Source of the DNA: Geotrypetes seraphini
Lineage: Eukaryota; Chordata; Amphibia; Gymnophiona; Dermophiidae
DNA length: 64,000 nucleotides
Assembly: GCF_902459505.1 (NCBI RefSeq)
Contig: NC_047085.1
Location: forward strand, 125,263,521 to 125,327,520
Reading direction: 5' to 3'
Each line of letters begins with the position of its first letter. Position 1 is the stretch's first letter. Below are positions 55,986-64,000 of this stretch, one piece after another. The notes beneath the pieces are model-generated. The model had not been told where the DNA came from. It worked only from the letters and a program-made list of their open reading frames with translations, and searched no databases. The position numbers were made by a program, and so were the translations under genes.

Positions 55986-56796
55986 TAGTGGACAGGAGAT
56001 CCAGCATTGATGGCACAGTGCAAGATGACCTCCATTGGTCCAAAGAGGAGGCAGAATCACAGCTCCTTTGCCTGTGGAAGACAGGTAAAGGAGGTGCGGC
56101 GAATCACACAGCGGAAGAAGAGGTGATCCAAACTATAACGACTCTACTCCCTTATAAGCAAAGAGTGGATTCCGTTTGTAGTGCTCCCATTGACGAAGTA
56201 GAACTTTGGTGAAACTGAAGCTAAAGGCAAGTGTGCGCAGCAGAGAAGTAATTCCATAAAAAGTGCAGTGCGATAGGTGTGTGGATTGCAGAGGTAGGAC
56301 AATCTGGTTCCAATGTTGTGGTCCAAGACACAAATTTCCACTTGAGGCCAGTTATACAGACGGCCAGGTTACAATGAATGCAGTTGACTGATGGCCTGTA
56401 TCATCTTACAAAACAAAGAAGAATCCAACAAGTCTGCAGCAAATGTTGATCAGCCAAATACCTTTAAGCCAAACACATCAAATTATCAGTAAAACAAGCA
56501 TTTTGTTCAACATGCAGGTTGGGCACAGAACATACCTTTACTTTTATTGTACACCGAGGTCTGGTAGGGCAATGCAGAAAGACTTCAAGTTGCATTCTAA
56601 GGATTGGTGAAACCACAGCTTGGGAGCATGAGCTGCAATAAAAGGATTCCCTATAAAATGAACCATAAAACAGCAATTAAATGTCAGAGCTATAATCATT
56701 ATCCACAAAGCTTTCACAATGGTAATTACAAGGTAGATATTCAAGGATTAGTACTGGGTGGTTTGTGGATGAAGCTGGGAGTTATCTGGTTAGCAA
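55986..56796. other. Gene-free stretch
   Basis: No supported gene; several short chance frames on both strands. No element ends recognised. Confidence 0.4.
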
Positions 56797-56935
56797 TCAT
56801 AATAACATAGTAAATGATGGCAGATATGGTCCATCTACTCTGCCCAACAGTTACATTCTATAAAAATTTATGCTTAAATTGAATTGTCTTTTTTCTTTGA
56901 TATTACTGGGTGCTAGACCTGAGAGATGTTTTTTA
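56797..56935 (-). mobile_element. CR1-like LINE 3' terminus
   Basis: AACATAGTAAATGATGGCAG, then GGTCCATCTACTCTGCCCAA, resembles the terminal module at 45963-46110. Non-coding and 5'-truncated. Confidence 0.5.
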
Positions 56936-56949
56936 ATAGAATTTAATCT

Positions 56950-57062
56950 TAAGAACATAAAAATTGCCATACTGGGACAGACCGAAGGTCCATCAAGCCC
57001 AGTATCCTGTTTTCAACAGTAGCCTACCCAGGTCCCAAGTACCTAGCTAGATCCCACCTGAA
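56950..57062 (-). mobile_element. CR1 LINE 3' terminus
   Basis: AAGAACATAAAAATTGCCAT, then TGGGACAGACCGAAGGTCCA and CCCAGGTCCCAAGTACCTAG. Near-identical wording occurs at 11063-11155, so both are 3' ends of one CR1 subfamily. Confidence 0.7.
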
Positions 57063-57703
57063 AACTTGGCTATTTTCAAAAATGTAAGTTTCTTCTTCCC
57101 CCTACCACCAATTCCCACTGTACTTCCCTTTTAACTTTTGTAAACCATGTCGAGCTCTATATTTATAGAGAAGATGTGGTATATAAGCTTAAGGTTTAAA
57201 AAGGCTGAAATGTCTTTATCAGGGCCTTTTTGGGTGGTTTAAATTGTTTTAGCAATAGGCATTATTACCCTCATGGAACTTGGCCCATAGTGATATCTCA
57301 GTTTTAGATACAGGTAGTATTCTGCTGTCACTGTTCTCTTACATGCCTGGTCTACTCCCTTACACTTTTTCCTCTGGCAGTGTTATCAAATTGCTCTAAG
57401 TAGCAAATCTCATTCCTGAATATGACTTCTCCCAAGTGATGACTCCACCTTAATCTTGCAGGGATTTTCATGATCTGTCTTGAGCCTATATGGATGGGTG
57501 GTGAAAAACCCATAGGAATAAATAAAACAAACTCTGCCTCTTTTAACTCTTGTTGGTTTATCAATCAGATAAAGATGTCGCTGAAGTGTCAATATTAGAG
57601 CAACAGCGCTTCTATGAACACCCTTGGAGCCTTGCTAAGCCAAAAGGGAGGCCTTGGAATTGAAAATGCAGATTTGTTTACCACACTTTTTACAATAGCT
57701 GAT
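57063..57703. other. Gene-free stretch with an L2-like tail
   Basis: At about 57135-57205, GTAAACCATGTCGAGCTC, then TGTGGTATATAAGCTTAAGG, looks like a plus-strand L2-type tail. The remainder has no gene. Confidence 0.4.
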
Positions 57704-57711
57704 ATTGCTAC

Positions 57712-58548
57712 TAGGGCTGCATTTTGGTTAAAAGTTTTTTTATCGTGATCAAAAAATGTTAATCTCAATTAATCACACATTTAAAGGTATTTTATTTATT
57801 TCCCATTGCAGCTCTTTGTGACTTAGGGCAAGTTACTTAACCCTCCATTGCCCCAGGTCCAAAATAAATACCTACGTAACCTAATGTAACCAGAGAAAGG
57901 CGGTATATTAAATCCCATTTTCCTTTTCTCTTCCTTCATTCCCTTTCCTCTTCCCCCAGGTCCATTATCTCTCTTTCTTTCCTAAGGTCCATTATCACTG
58001 TCTCTTCCCTTCCTTCCTATTTTCCAGCACCTCTCCCTTCCTTCCATGAGCAGTGAAATTCTTCTCATAGCTGCTAGATAAATAATAATACTAACAGTTT
58101 ATAGATCTCACTGCCTTGGCCACAGATTCCACTGGTGGCCCCTCCAGTTCAGCTTGCAGGTCTGTAGCTCATTCCCCTCGTATACCTTAAAGGTAGTTTT
58201 CTTTTGGTCCCTGGCAGAGGCAATACTGCACTTACACTGCCTGCAGACTGTTCCAAAGCGTTCCCTCTGGCCCATCCCACCTCATCTGACATCACTTCCT
58301 GTTTCTACATGGGTCAGAGGTAAAGCTTTGGACCAAGCCACAGACAGCATATATGCAAAGCTGCCATTGCTAGGGGCAGCAGACGACCAACTTTAAGGTA
58401 GACTGGTGTGAGGGTGATTTTGAAGGTGGTGGGGTTTGGAAGTGGAGGAGAGCACAAGACATGTTTGGAGGAGATACTGCAACAAATTAATTTTTAAAAT
58501 AATTAATGCGTTAATTGCAGAGTTAAATGTGATTAACTTGCAACCCTA
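57712..58548. mobile_element. Non-autonomous hAT with AT-rich subterminal region
   Basis: The left end is TAGGGCTGCATTTTGGTTAA; the right end is complementary to TAGGGTTGCAAGTTAATCAC. Flanking 8-mers ATTGCTAC (57704-57711) and ATTGCTAT (58549-58556) agree at seven of eight positions. Both subterminal regions carry TTAATC-type words, and a SINE-like fragment lies inside (57805-57925). No transposase. Confidence 0.75.
57805..57925 (+). repeat. SINE/L2-derived 3' fragment nested in hAT
   Basis: TTTGTGACTTAGGGCAAGTT, then ACTTAACCCTCCATTGCCCC and AGAAAGGCGGTATATTAAAT. This is the wording of MIR-like SINE 3' halves mobilised by L2-type LINEs. Confidence 0.55.
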
Positions 58549-58556
58549 ATTGCTAT

Positions 58557-58719
58557 ACATTATATAGTAAAAGCAGCAGAGCAAATAAACAGACAAGTTA
58601 ATAATTTTGAAAATTGAAAAACTAAAACCACAGTATTAATATAAACTATATAGAGACAACATAATTCTTCATTAGACGTCACACTGCTATTTTATCAAAT
58701 ATTTTTTGTCAATGTTTAT
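58557..58719. other. Short AT-rich flank
   Basis: Unassigned sequence between the hAT and the 3' end of LINE copy C. Confidence 0.35.
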
Positions 58720-59127
58720 GTTCAAATCTATTTTTATTAAGTGAATAAGAAAGCAACAAATAACAACTACCACACTGAAAAGGGCTAAGCTTCCAAAATT
58801 ACCCAAATCCGTGCAGTATAAAGTCGTACAAAGCCAACAACCCCCCAACCCCACCCTCCCCCCCCAAAACAGCCCCTACCCCCACCCCCAACAAACAGAA
58901 GCCAAAAGACGTAACTTTCAAATACCGAAGGCCCGTGTTCTGGTGGCCCCCAGCTGACCCAAGGAATCACCCATCCCTCCCTCAACAACCCTAAAGAAGA
59001 AAACTAATAAAAAGAGGAAAAAGAAAACAAAAAACAAAAAAAAAAAAAAAATAAAAAAAAAAAAAAAAAAAAGAAAAAAAGGGGGAGCGGTGCCCGAACC
59101 CAGGAGATGCCTAGAGCCTCAGCCCAG

Positions 59128-62100
59128 CTAAACCAGAGGATTCAACAGGAGACTACGCCCTCTAGGAGTTAAGGAGTCCAAATAAACTCCCCAGACAAGC
59201 AAAAAATGACGTCGGCGACGAGGGTGGCCAACAGCCTCACGGGCCTCCCACATGGCCAAATTATGCACCAGCGCTCTCCAGGACCAAAAAGATGGAGGCT
59301 CCGAGACAGTCCAAGATTTCAAAATGCATTTGCGAGCAAGGAGACACACCTTACGACACCAAAGGCTACCCCCTCTAGGAAGACCGCGAAAGGCCCCAGG
59401 AAGATCAAGAACCAGCTGCTCTACAGTACCCACAATAGCACTCACAAATAACCCACGGAAATATCGAGCAATAGCCCTCCAAAAAACCTGTATAGTCCAA
59501 CAATCCCAAAAAGAGTGAGCGAAAGTATTGGGGGCCCTGCCACATTTCAAGCACAAAGGGGAGTCAATACCTCCCATTTTATGCAATTGGACTTGAGTAA
59601 GATAGGCCCTATAAATCACTCTAACATAACACTCACGATACTCCGCCCCCGTAATCAGATAAGGGACCCCACGCACCGCTCGCAAAACATCCCAAGCACC
59701 AAGATCTAGGCCAAGTTCACGACCCCAGCTTCGCCTAAGCTGCGACACCTCCTTAGTATCCATAAGCTCCAACAAGGCCCTATATAATGCCGACACCGAA
59801 GTAAAAGCCACTGCCACCCCATCAAAAAATAACCGAAGACGCACCCCCATCGGGAAAGCAAGGCGATCCTGCGGAAGGGAAAGAATATAATGCTTAACCT
59901 GCCAATAGGCAAAAATATCTCCCCAACCCCCACCCAATCGATCCCTCAAAGCGGCCAAAGGCTGCAGACCGCCCTCCTCCGTCAACAGATGTTCCAAAAG
60001 ATGAAAGCCGCGGGCCGCCCAGTCGAGAAAAGCCTGGCTATCCCGGCCGGGCGCAAAGGCCAAATTCCCCCGTAGGGGAAGTTGATTCGACACCCTCGGG
60101 TCCCCTCCCAGTCTGCCGACCAAGCTCTCCCACACAGCACGCATAGTCTTCAAAGAAACACACGCACGGAACTCCGGGGGAAGATCCGTAGCGGGCAAGT
60201 GTAAGAGACTGTTCAAGGTATGAGGAGCATAGAAGGCCCGTTCAAAATCCAACGGAGTATACTGATGTTCATCCAGGAGCCAGTCTTTCAAATGGCGCAG
60301 CAAACAGGCCTCATTATAAAGGCCAAAATCCGGAAGTCCCAGTCCTCCCTGTCTCCAACCTCCCACCAAATAGGATAAACGAACCTTCGGTTTGCGCGAA
60401 TTCCAACAAAAACGGGACAGCAAACGATATAAACCGTTGACATCCTTTTTCAACAAACGAAGCGGCAACGTCTGCATCACATACAGCCATCGCGGAAAAA
60501 TCACCATGCGAACCAAAGAGATGCGGCCCAACAGGGTCAGAGGGAGGCCCTCCCAGGCCTCCAGCTGGACCTTAGTATCAGCCAAAAGCTTGGGAATATT
60601 AAGCGAATAAAGCTGAGACGTGGAAACCGAAATGTAGACCCCCAAATATCGAAAGGAGCCCTGGGCCCAGCGTAAAGGAAAAGAGGCGCCCCACCGAACC
60701 TGCAGTGCCTGAGAGGACGGCAAGGCCTCAGATTTAAGCAAATTCAAACGGAAGCCTGCATAATCCCCATACTCTCTCATGGTCTCCAAAAGAGCCTGCA
60801 AAGAAGAAGAAGGGTCCGTCAGAAAAGCCAAGAGATCGTCCGCAAAAGCAGCCACCTTAAAGCTCTGATCCCCCAACTGAATCCCCCGAATAGTCGGATT
60901 CGAATAGATATCACGAAGGAGGGGGTCCAGCGTCAACACGAACAACAAAGGGGATAGCGGACATCCCTGGCGAGTTCCCGTATGAATCTCAAACAAAGAT
61001 GAACGACAACCATTTACCCACACAGAAGCCTGTGGAGAAGCATATAATGCCCGTAGCGCTGAAACGAAACGACCCCCGAACCCATATTTATCCAAAGTAG
61101 CAAACAAAAAATCCCAACGGACGCGATCAAATGCCTTCTCAGCATCAAAACTAATAAGAAGTGAAGGCGCCGCAACTCTTGAAGCATACTCCAAAGAAAT
61201 CAAAATTCTGCGCAGGTTCTTAGCCACCGATCGACCCTTAACAAAACCCACCTGAGACTCATGGAGAAGAAGCGGCAACACCCGTGCCAATCGGTTAGCC
61301 AATATCCTTGCCAGCAGCTTAACATCAAAGTTAAGTAGCGAAATAGGTCTATACGATTCTGGCAGAGTAGGATCCCTTCCGGGCTTCGGAAGAACAATAA
61401 TCTGCGCTACATTAAGGTGTTCAGGCATCGCCTCAGCATTAATCATCACATTAAACATGTGAGCCAGTGGCGACCCAATTTCAGATTGCAAGAGTTTATA
61501 GAATTCAGCTCTATACCCATCAACTCCAGGGGCTTTCAAGGTAGGACTTTGTGCTATAGCCAGTTCCACCTCTTCCACCTCAATAGGCGCGTTCAACTGA
61601 CCCGTCTGCTCCTCCGAAAGACACGGGAGATCAAGCCCCTCCAAATAGAGATCCCCAGAAAGTCCCAAATCCGGAGGTGGAGCATAAAGAGTTGCATAAA
61701 AACGGCGCAAGACTTCACATATGTCCGCATCACTAGTGACCCGTCCAGACTCTACCGTATGGAGGTGCAATATCTTCTTACGACTCTCCCTGTGCGAGAT
61801 TAAACGAGCCAAAAGTTTCCCTCCCTTATTGCCGTGGACGTATAAGCGGTATTTATAGTAAGCCAAAGACTTAGTTGCCCGTTGATGCAAAAGTGCATTA
61901 ACCGCCGCCTGCAAGGAAAGCAGACTCTGTCTGTTTTCCGACGTAGGACGCAAAGCAAAGGTACGCCGAGCTCTCATCATCAGATCGGACAGACGTAATA
62001 ACTCTCTATCTCTGGTCTTCCGCACCCGGCTAACATAACTAATAATCACTCCCCGCAGGACCGCCTTCGCCGCCTCCCAGTACAAAACCGGGTTCTCCTC

Positions 62101-62928
62101 ATGCTGCTTATTATGGTATTGATAATCCTTCCACGCCCCTAGAAGATAGGGCAAAAAGTTAGGGTCCTCCTGTAACCACAGCGGATAAGCCCAATACCCA
62201 GGTGGGCGAGGCCCCCCACCCGAATCCCAATCCATCCAAACCCATGCGTGATCTGAAATCGCATAAGGCCCTATCTCCACCTTTCGAACCCTAGCAAAGA
62301 GCGATCGAGAAACCAGCAGATAATCGATACGAGATTGCGAAGCATGGGCACGAGAGAGATGGGTATAGTCTCGCTCCCCCGGATGCAAGAGTCTCCAAAC
62401 GTCCAAGAGATCTAGAAGATGACACAACTGAGGAAGACCCCTAGCCTCAGTACCCTCTCCACCCCCAGATGAACGAGATCTATCCAAGGAAGCATCCCAG
62501 GCAACATTGAAGTCCCCCCCCACAATCATCGGAAGAGAAGCACGCGGCAACAGTAATGCCTTCAAACGGGCGTAAAACGATTTATCATAAGCGTTGGGAG
62601 CATAGACACACCCCACCAGCATTTGAACCCCCCCAAGCACCGCCGTACAAAAAGCATAACGACCATCAGCATCTATAGCCACCGGGGTAATCTGAGTAGC
62701 CACCGCTTTCCGAAAAAGAATAGCAACTCCCCGTTTCTTCCCAACGGCGGCCGCCGTAATACAGCGCTCCACCCAACCCCGTCTCAATTTAGCGTGTTCT
62801 AAGTCAGTAAGGTGTGTCTCCTGCAACATAGCAATATCCGCTCGCTGTCTCTGCAAATTTTGTAAAATTTTTGCCCGCTTAACAGGCGAGTTAATGCCTC
62901 CAACATTCCAAGTAAGAATTTTCACCAT
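59128..62928 (-). CDS. Intact LINE ORF2 protein: endonuclease, reverse transcriptase, zinc knuckle
   Basis: One open frame of 1266 residues, ATG to TAG, within the usual length for L1-group ORF2. It nicks target DNA and reverse-transcribes LINE RNA at the nick in the nucleus. The apurinic-type endonuclease (1-235) has N8, E37 in LQETHL, D139 and N141 in GGDFN, D202, and D226-H227 in SDH. The reverse transcriptase (about 460-760) shows KAPGVDGYRAEFYK, RPISLLNFDVKLLARIL, D595 in FDAEKAFD, GTRQGCPLSPLLF and the FADD box at 695-698. A C-terminal CCHC-like knuckle uses C1126, C1129, H1138 and C1143. No stop or frameshift is present. Copy A gives the same order of blocks but is broken. L1 versus Tx1 clade placement is inferred. 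Confidence 0.95.
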   Translation of the reverse strand: MVKILTWNVGGINSPVKRAKILQNLQRQRADIAMLQETHLTDLEHAKLRRGWVERCITAAAVGKKRGVAILFRKAVATQITPVAIDADGRYAFCTAVLGGVQMLVGCVYAPNAYDKSFYARLKALLLPRASLPMIVGGDFNVAWDASLDRSRSSGGGEGTEARGLPQLCHLLDLLDVWRLLHPGERDYTHLSRAHASQSRIDYLLVSRSLFARVRKVEIGPYAISDHAWVWMDWDSGGGPRPPGYWAYPLWLQEDPNFLPYLLGAWKDYQYHNKQHEENPVLYWEAAKAVLRGVIISYVSRVRKTRDRELLRLSDLMMRARRTFALRPTSENRQSLLSLQAAVNALLHQRATKSLAYYKYRLYVHGNKGGKLLARLISHRESRKKILHLHTVESGRVTSDADICEVLRRFYATLYAPPPDLGLSGDLYLEGLDLPCLSEEQTGQLNAPIEVEEVELAIAQSPTLKAPGVDGYRAEFYKLLQSEIGSPLAHMFNVMINAEAMPEHLNVAQIIVLPKPGRDPTLPESYRPISLLNFDVKLLARILANRLARVLPLLLHESQVGFVKGRSVAKNLRRILISLEYASRVAAPSLLISFDAEKAFDRVRWDFLFATLDKYGFGGRFVSALRALYASPQASVWVNGCRSSLFEIHTGTRQGCPLSPLLFVLTLDPLLRDIYSNPTIRGIQLGDQSFKVAAFADDLLAFLTDPSSSLQALLETMREYGDYAGFRLNLLKSEALPSSQALQVRWGASFPLRWAQGSFRYLGVYISVSTSQLYSLNIPKLLADTKVQLEAWEGLPLTLLGRISLVRMVIFPRWLYVMQTLPLRLLKKDVNGLYRLLSRFCWNSRKPKVRLSYLVGGWRQGGLGLPDFGLYNEACLLRHLKDWLLDEHQYTPLDFERAFYAPHTLNSLLHLPATDLPPEFRACVSLKTMRAVWESLVGRLGGDPRVSNQLPLRGNLAFAPGRDSQAFLDWAARGFHLLEHLLTEEGGLQPLAALRDRLGGGWGDIFAYWQVKHYILSLPQDRLAFPMGVRLRLFFDGVAVAFTSVSALYRALLELMDTKEVSQLRRSWGRELGLDLGAWDVLRAVRGVPYLITGAEYRECYVRVIYRAYLTQVQLHKMGGIDSPLCLKCGRAPNTFAHSFWDCWTIQVFWRAIARYFRGLFVSAIVGTVEQLVLDLPGAFRGLPRGGSLWCRKVCLLARKCILKSWTVSEPPSFWSWRALVHNLAMWEAREAVGHPRRRRHFLLVWGVYLDSLTPRGRSLLLNPLV

Positions 62929-63938
62929 TTAACTGACATAAAAATGAAACAGATACAGTGCAAAAGTGATGAAAAGGAGTAGGCTGCCAAGATGCTGCCC
63001 CAGCCTACAGCATCCAGCAGAAAACAAGACAAGACCCCAGGGCCTTCCGGGATCAGGCACCGCAAAAACGAACAAAAAAAAAACCACCACACTAAAACCA
63101 CCCCACGAAACAAAAATCAAACCCCCCCCACCCCACCCCACCCCCACTCCTCCCACCCCCCGACTATTCCCCAATCCCAACTCCAAACCCATCCCAGAAA
63201 CCCCCCAAGAGAGGCTTTCCCCGAAGGAAAAGCAGATCACATTGGACGCCCACTCCCTCCCCAACCCCTATCACCATAGAAGCCGCAACTGCCCAACACC
63301 CAAACCCAGCAGGTAATACCAACAAAGCCCAAAGGAACCCCCCAAGACAAGGGCCAAGAGGCCAACAAGCCCCAGCTCTGCAAGACATCCAACGAAAACA
63401 AGCTGGAACTAATCCCAACCCAACTGGAGCTCCCAGCTCTCTCCACATACATCCTAGGTGAACCCAGGCCAACCCCACCCCACTGCACATCACCCGCACC
63501 CAGTGTAACCTGTAACCAACCCCCCCCGAAACACACCAAAGGAGCCCCAGTAGAACCCAAACAGCAAATCGTCCAAAGAGTCTACAAGAAGGCAGCAAAC
63601 AAAAAAAGTACAAATATGGACGAGAAACTCCGGGTCTCCGAAGCTCCGAAGCTCCAGATGCCCAGATCCCAACTCGAGAAGCTCCAAAACAGCGGTCACA
63701 GGCCTGAGACCGGCAGACATCGACCCACAGACTGCTGAGCTCCGAACTGCTAGACTAGTCCAGGCACGGCGCTCTCCACTCCAGTAGAAAACATAAATGG
63801 CTCCAGGAACACATATGTATGTAAAAGAGCTCAGAGCACCTCCAAACAACCAAGGTCACAATGGCAACTGGGCTAGCGGTACTCTGCGGTCAACAAGCAA
63901 TCAGGTGCGCAGATCCACAGGATAAACAGGTTAGCTCC
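62929..63938 (-). other. G-rich inter-ORF spacer of LINE copy C
   Basis: Read on the minus strand this spacer is strongly G-rich: the plus strand at 63120-63160 is a run of CCCC blocks broken by single A or T. Short open frames in it are low-complexity artefacts. Copy A has a comparable G-rich spacer at 21940-22140. Confidence 0.55.
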
Positions 63939-64000
63939 TCACTCCGGCGGCCCCTCGGATGATGAAATTGCACTGGTAGAGGGACCCGCCGCAGGCTCCT
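63939..64000 (-). CDS. Possible C-terminal end of LINE ORF1 (partial)
   Basis: On the minus strand from the window edge, one frame reads EPAAGPSTSAISSSEGPPE then a TGA at 63941-63939. Its position upstream of ORF2 fits the tail of ORF1, but copy A's ORF1 ends differently, so this is a positional guess. Confidence 0.3.
   Translation of the reverse strand, partial: EPAAGPSTSAISSSEGPPE

Larger units (their letters stand above)
58720..64000 (-). mobile_element. L1/Tx1-type LINE (copy C), continuing past the window edge
   Basis: Minus-strand LINE: candidate ORF1 C-terminus at the right edge, G-rich inter-ORF spacer (63938-62929), intact ORF2 (62928-59128), and a 3' UTR with a T-rich tract (59085-59031 read on this strand) and a G-rich tract (58880-58835). 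The 3' end is placed near 58720 from ACTTAATAAAAATAGATTTG; it is approximate and no duplication was found. The open ORF2 makes this the youngest LINE here. Confidence 0.85.

Noticed and set aside
59031-59085. A-rich run read as the poly(A) tail of a plus-strand retroelement
   Set aside because: It lies inside the 3' UTR of the minus-strand LINE copy C (T-rich on its sense strand), and no plus-strand LINE or SINE body ends there.
63120-63310. Pro/Thr-rich plus-strand frames near the right edge
   Set aside because: They are products of the C-rich strand of the LINE inter-ORF spacer.

Overview
The window is vertebrate nuclear DNA, most likely from an amphibian and probably a caecilian. The order-level guess is inference: it rests on DIRS-type tyrosine-recombinase retroelements, L1/Tx1-type, CR1 and L2 LINEs and many hAT and palindromic elements lying together, and on repeat wording that looks caecilian from memory. 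There is one convincing host gene, the single-exon transcription factor gene CEBPD (coding 36167-36946, + strand). It has a compact promoter (CRE, GC box and TATA box within about 80 bp of the predicted start) and an AATAAA signal at 37300. No other host exon, tRNA or rRNA was recognised.

Layout: 1-3240 holds a palindromic MITE, an L1-like 3' end and unassigned DNA. 3242-7577 is a DIRS element. 7578-20465 is a mosaic of hAT elements with 8-bp target duplications (8097-8443, 9048-10778, 14292-15703, 17777-18853) and CR1 LINE fragments, several nested in one another. 20479-26580 is a full-length but decayed L1/Tx1 LINE flanked by a target duplication. 26690-29290 is the 5' part of a second, different L1/Tx1 LINE. 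29640-34880 is an old DIRS relic carrying an L2 LINE and a hAT MITE. 35480-37325 is the CEBPD locus. 37330-48400 holds palindromic MITEs, a foldback mariner, a Tc1 relic, LINE tails, and two copies of a repeat with a hammerhead-ribozyme-like core. 48401-54167 is a second DIRS element. 54170-58550 has a CR1, LINE tails and a hAT. From about 58720 to the right edge runs a minus-strand L1/Tx1 LINE whose 1266-residue ORF2 is open throughout with its catalytic residues present.

Biologically, CEBPD sits alone in a repeat desert. A consensus CTCF-type core lies about 1.4 kb upstream of its start codon, near the border between the repeats and the promoter. The rest of the window is a record of transposition in which insertion order can be read: CR1 containing hAT containing MITE; hAT containing CR1; DIRS containing L2 and MITE; Tc1 containing MITE and L2. 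The most noteworthy signals are the hammerhead-like motif shared by 43034-43083 and 46231-46278, the intact LINE ORF2, the palindromic mariner, and two DNA elements with different ends that share the same central palindrome module. All family assignments were made by eye from motifs; no database search was run.
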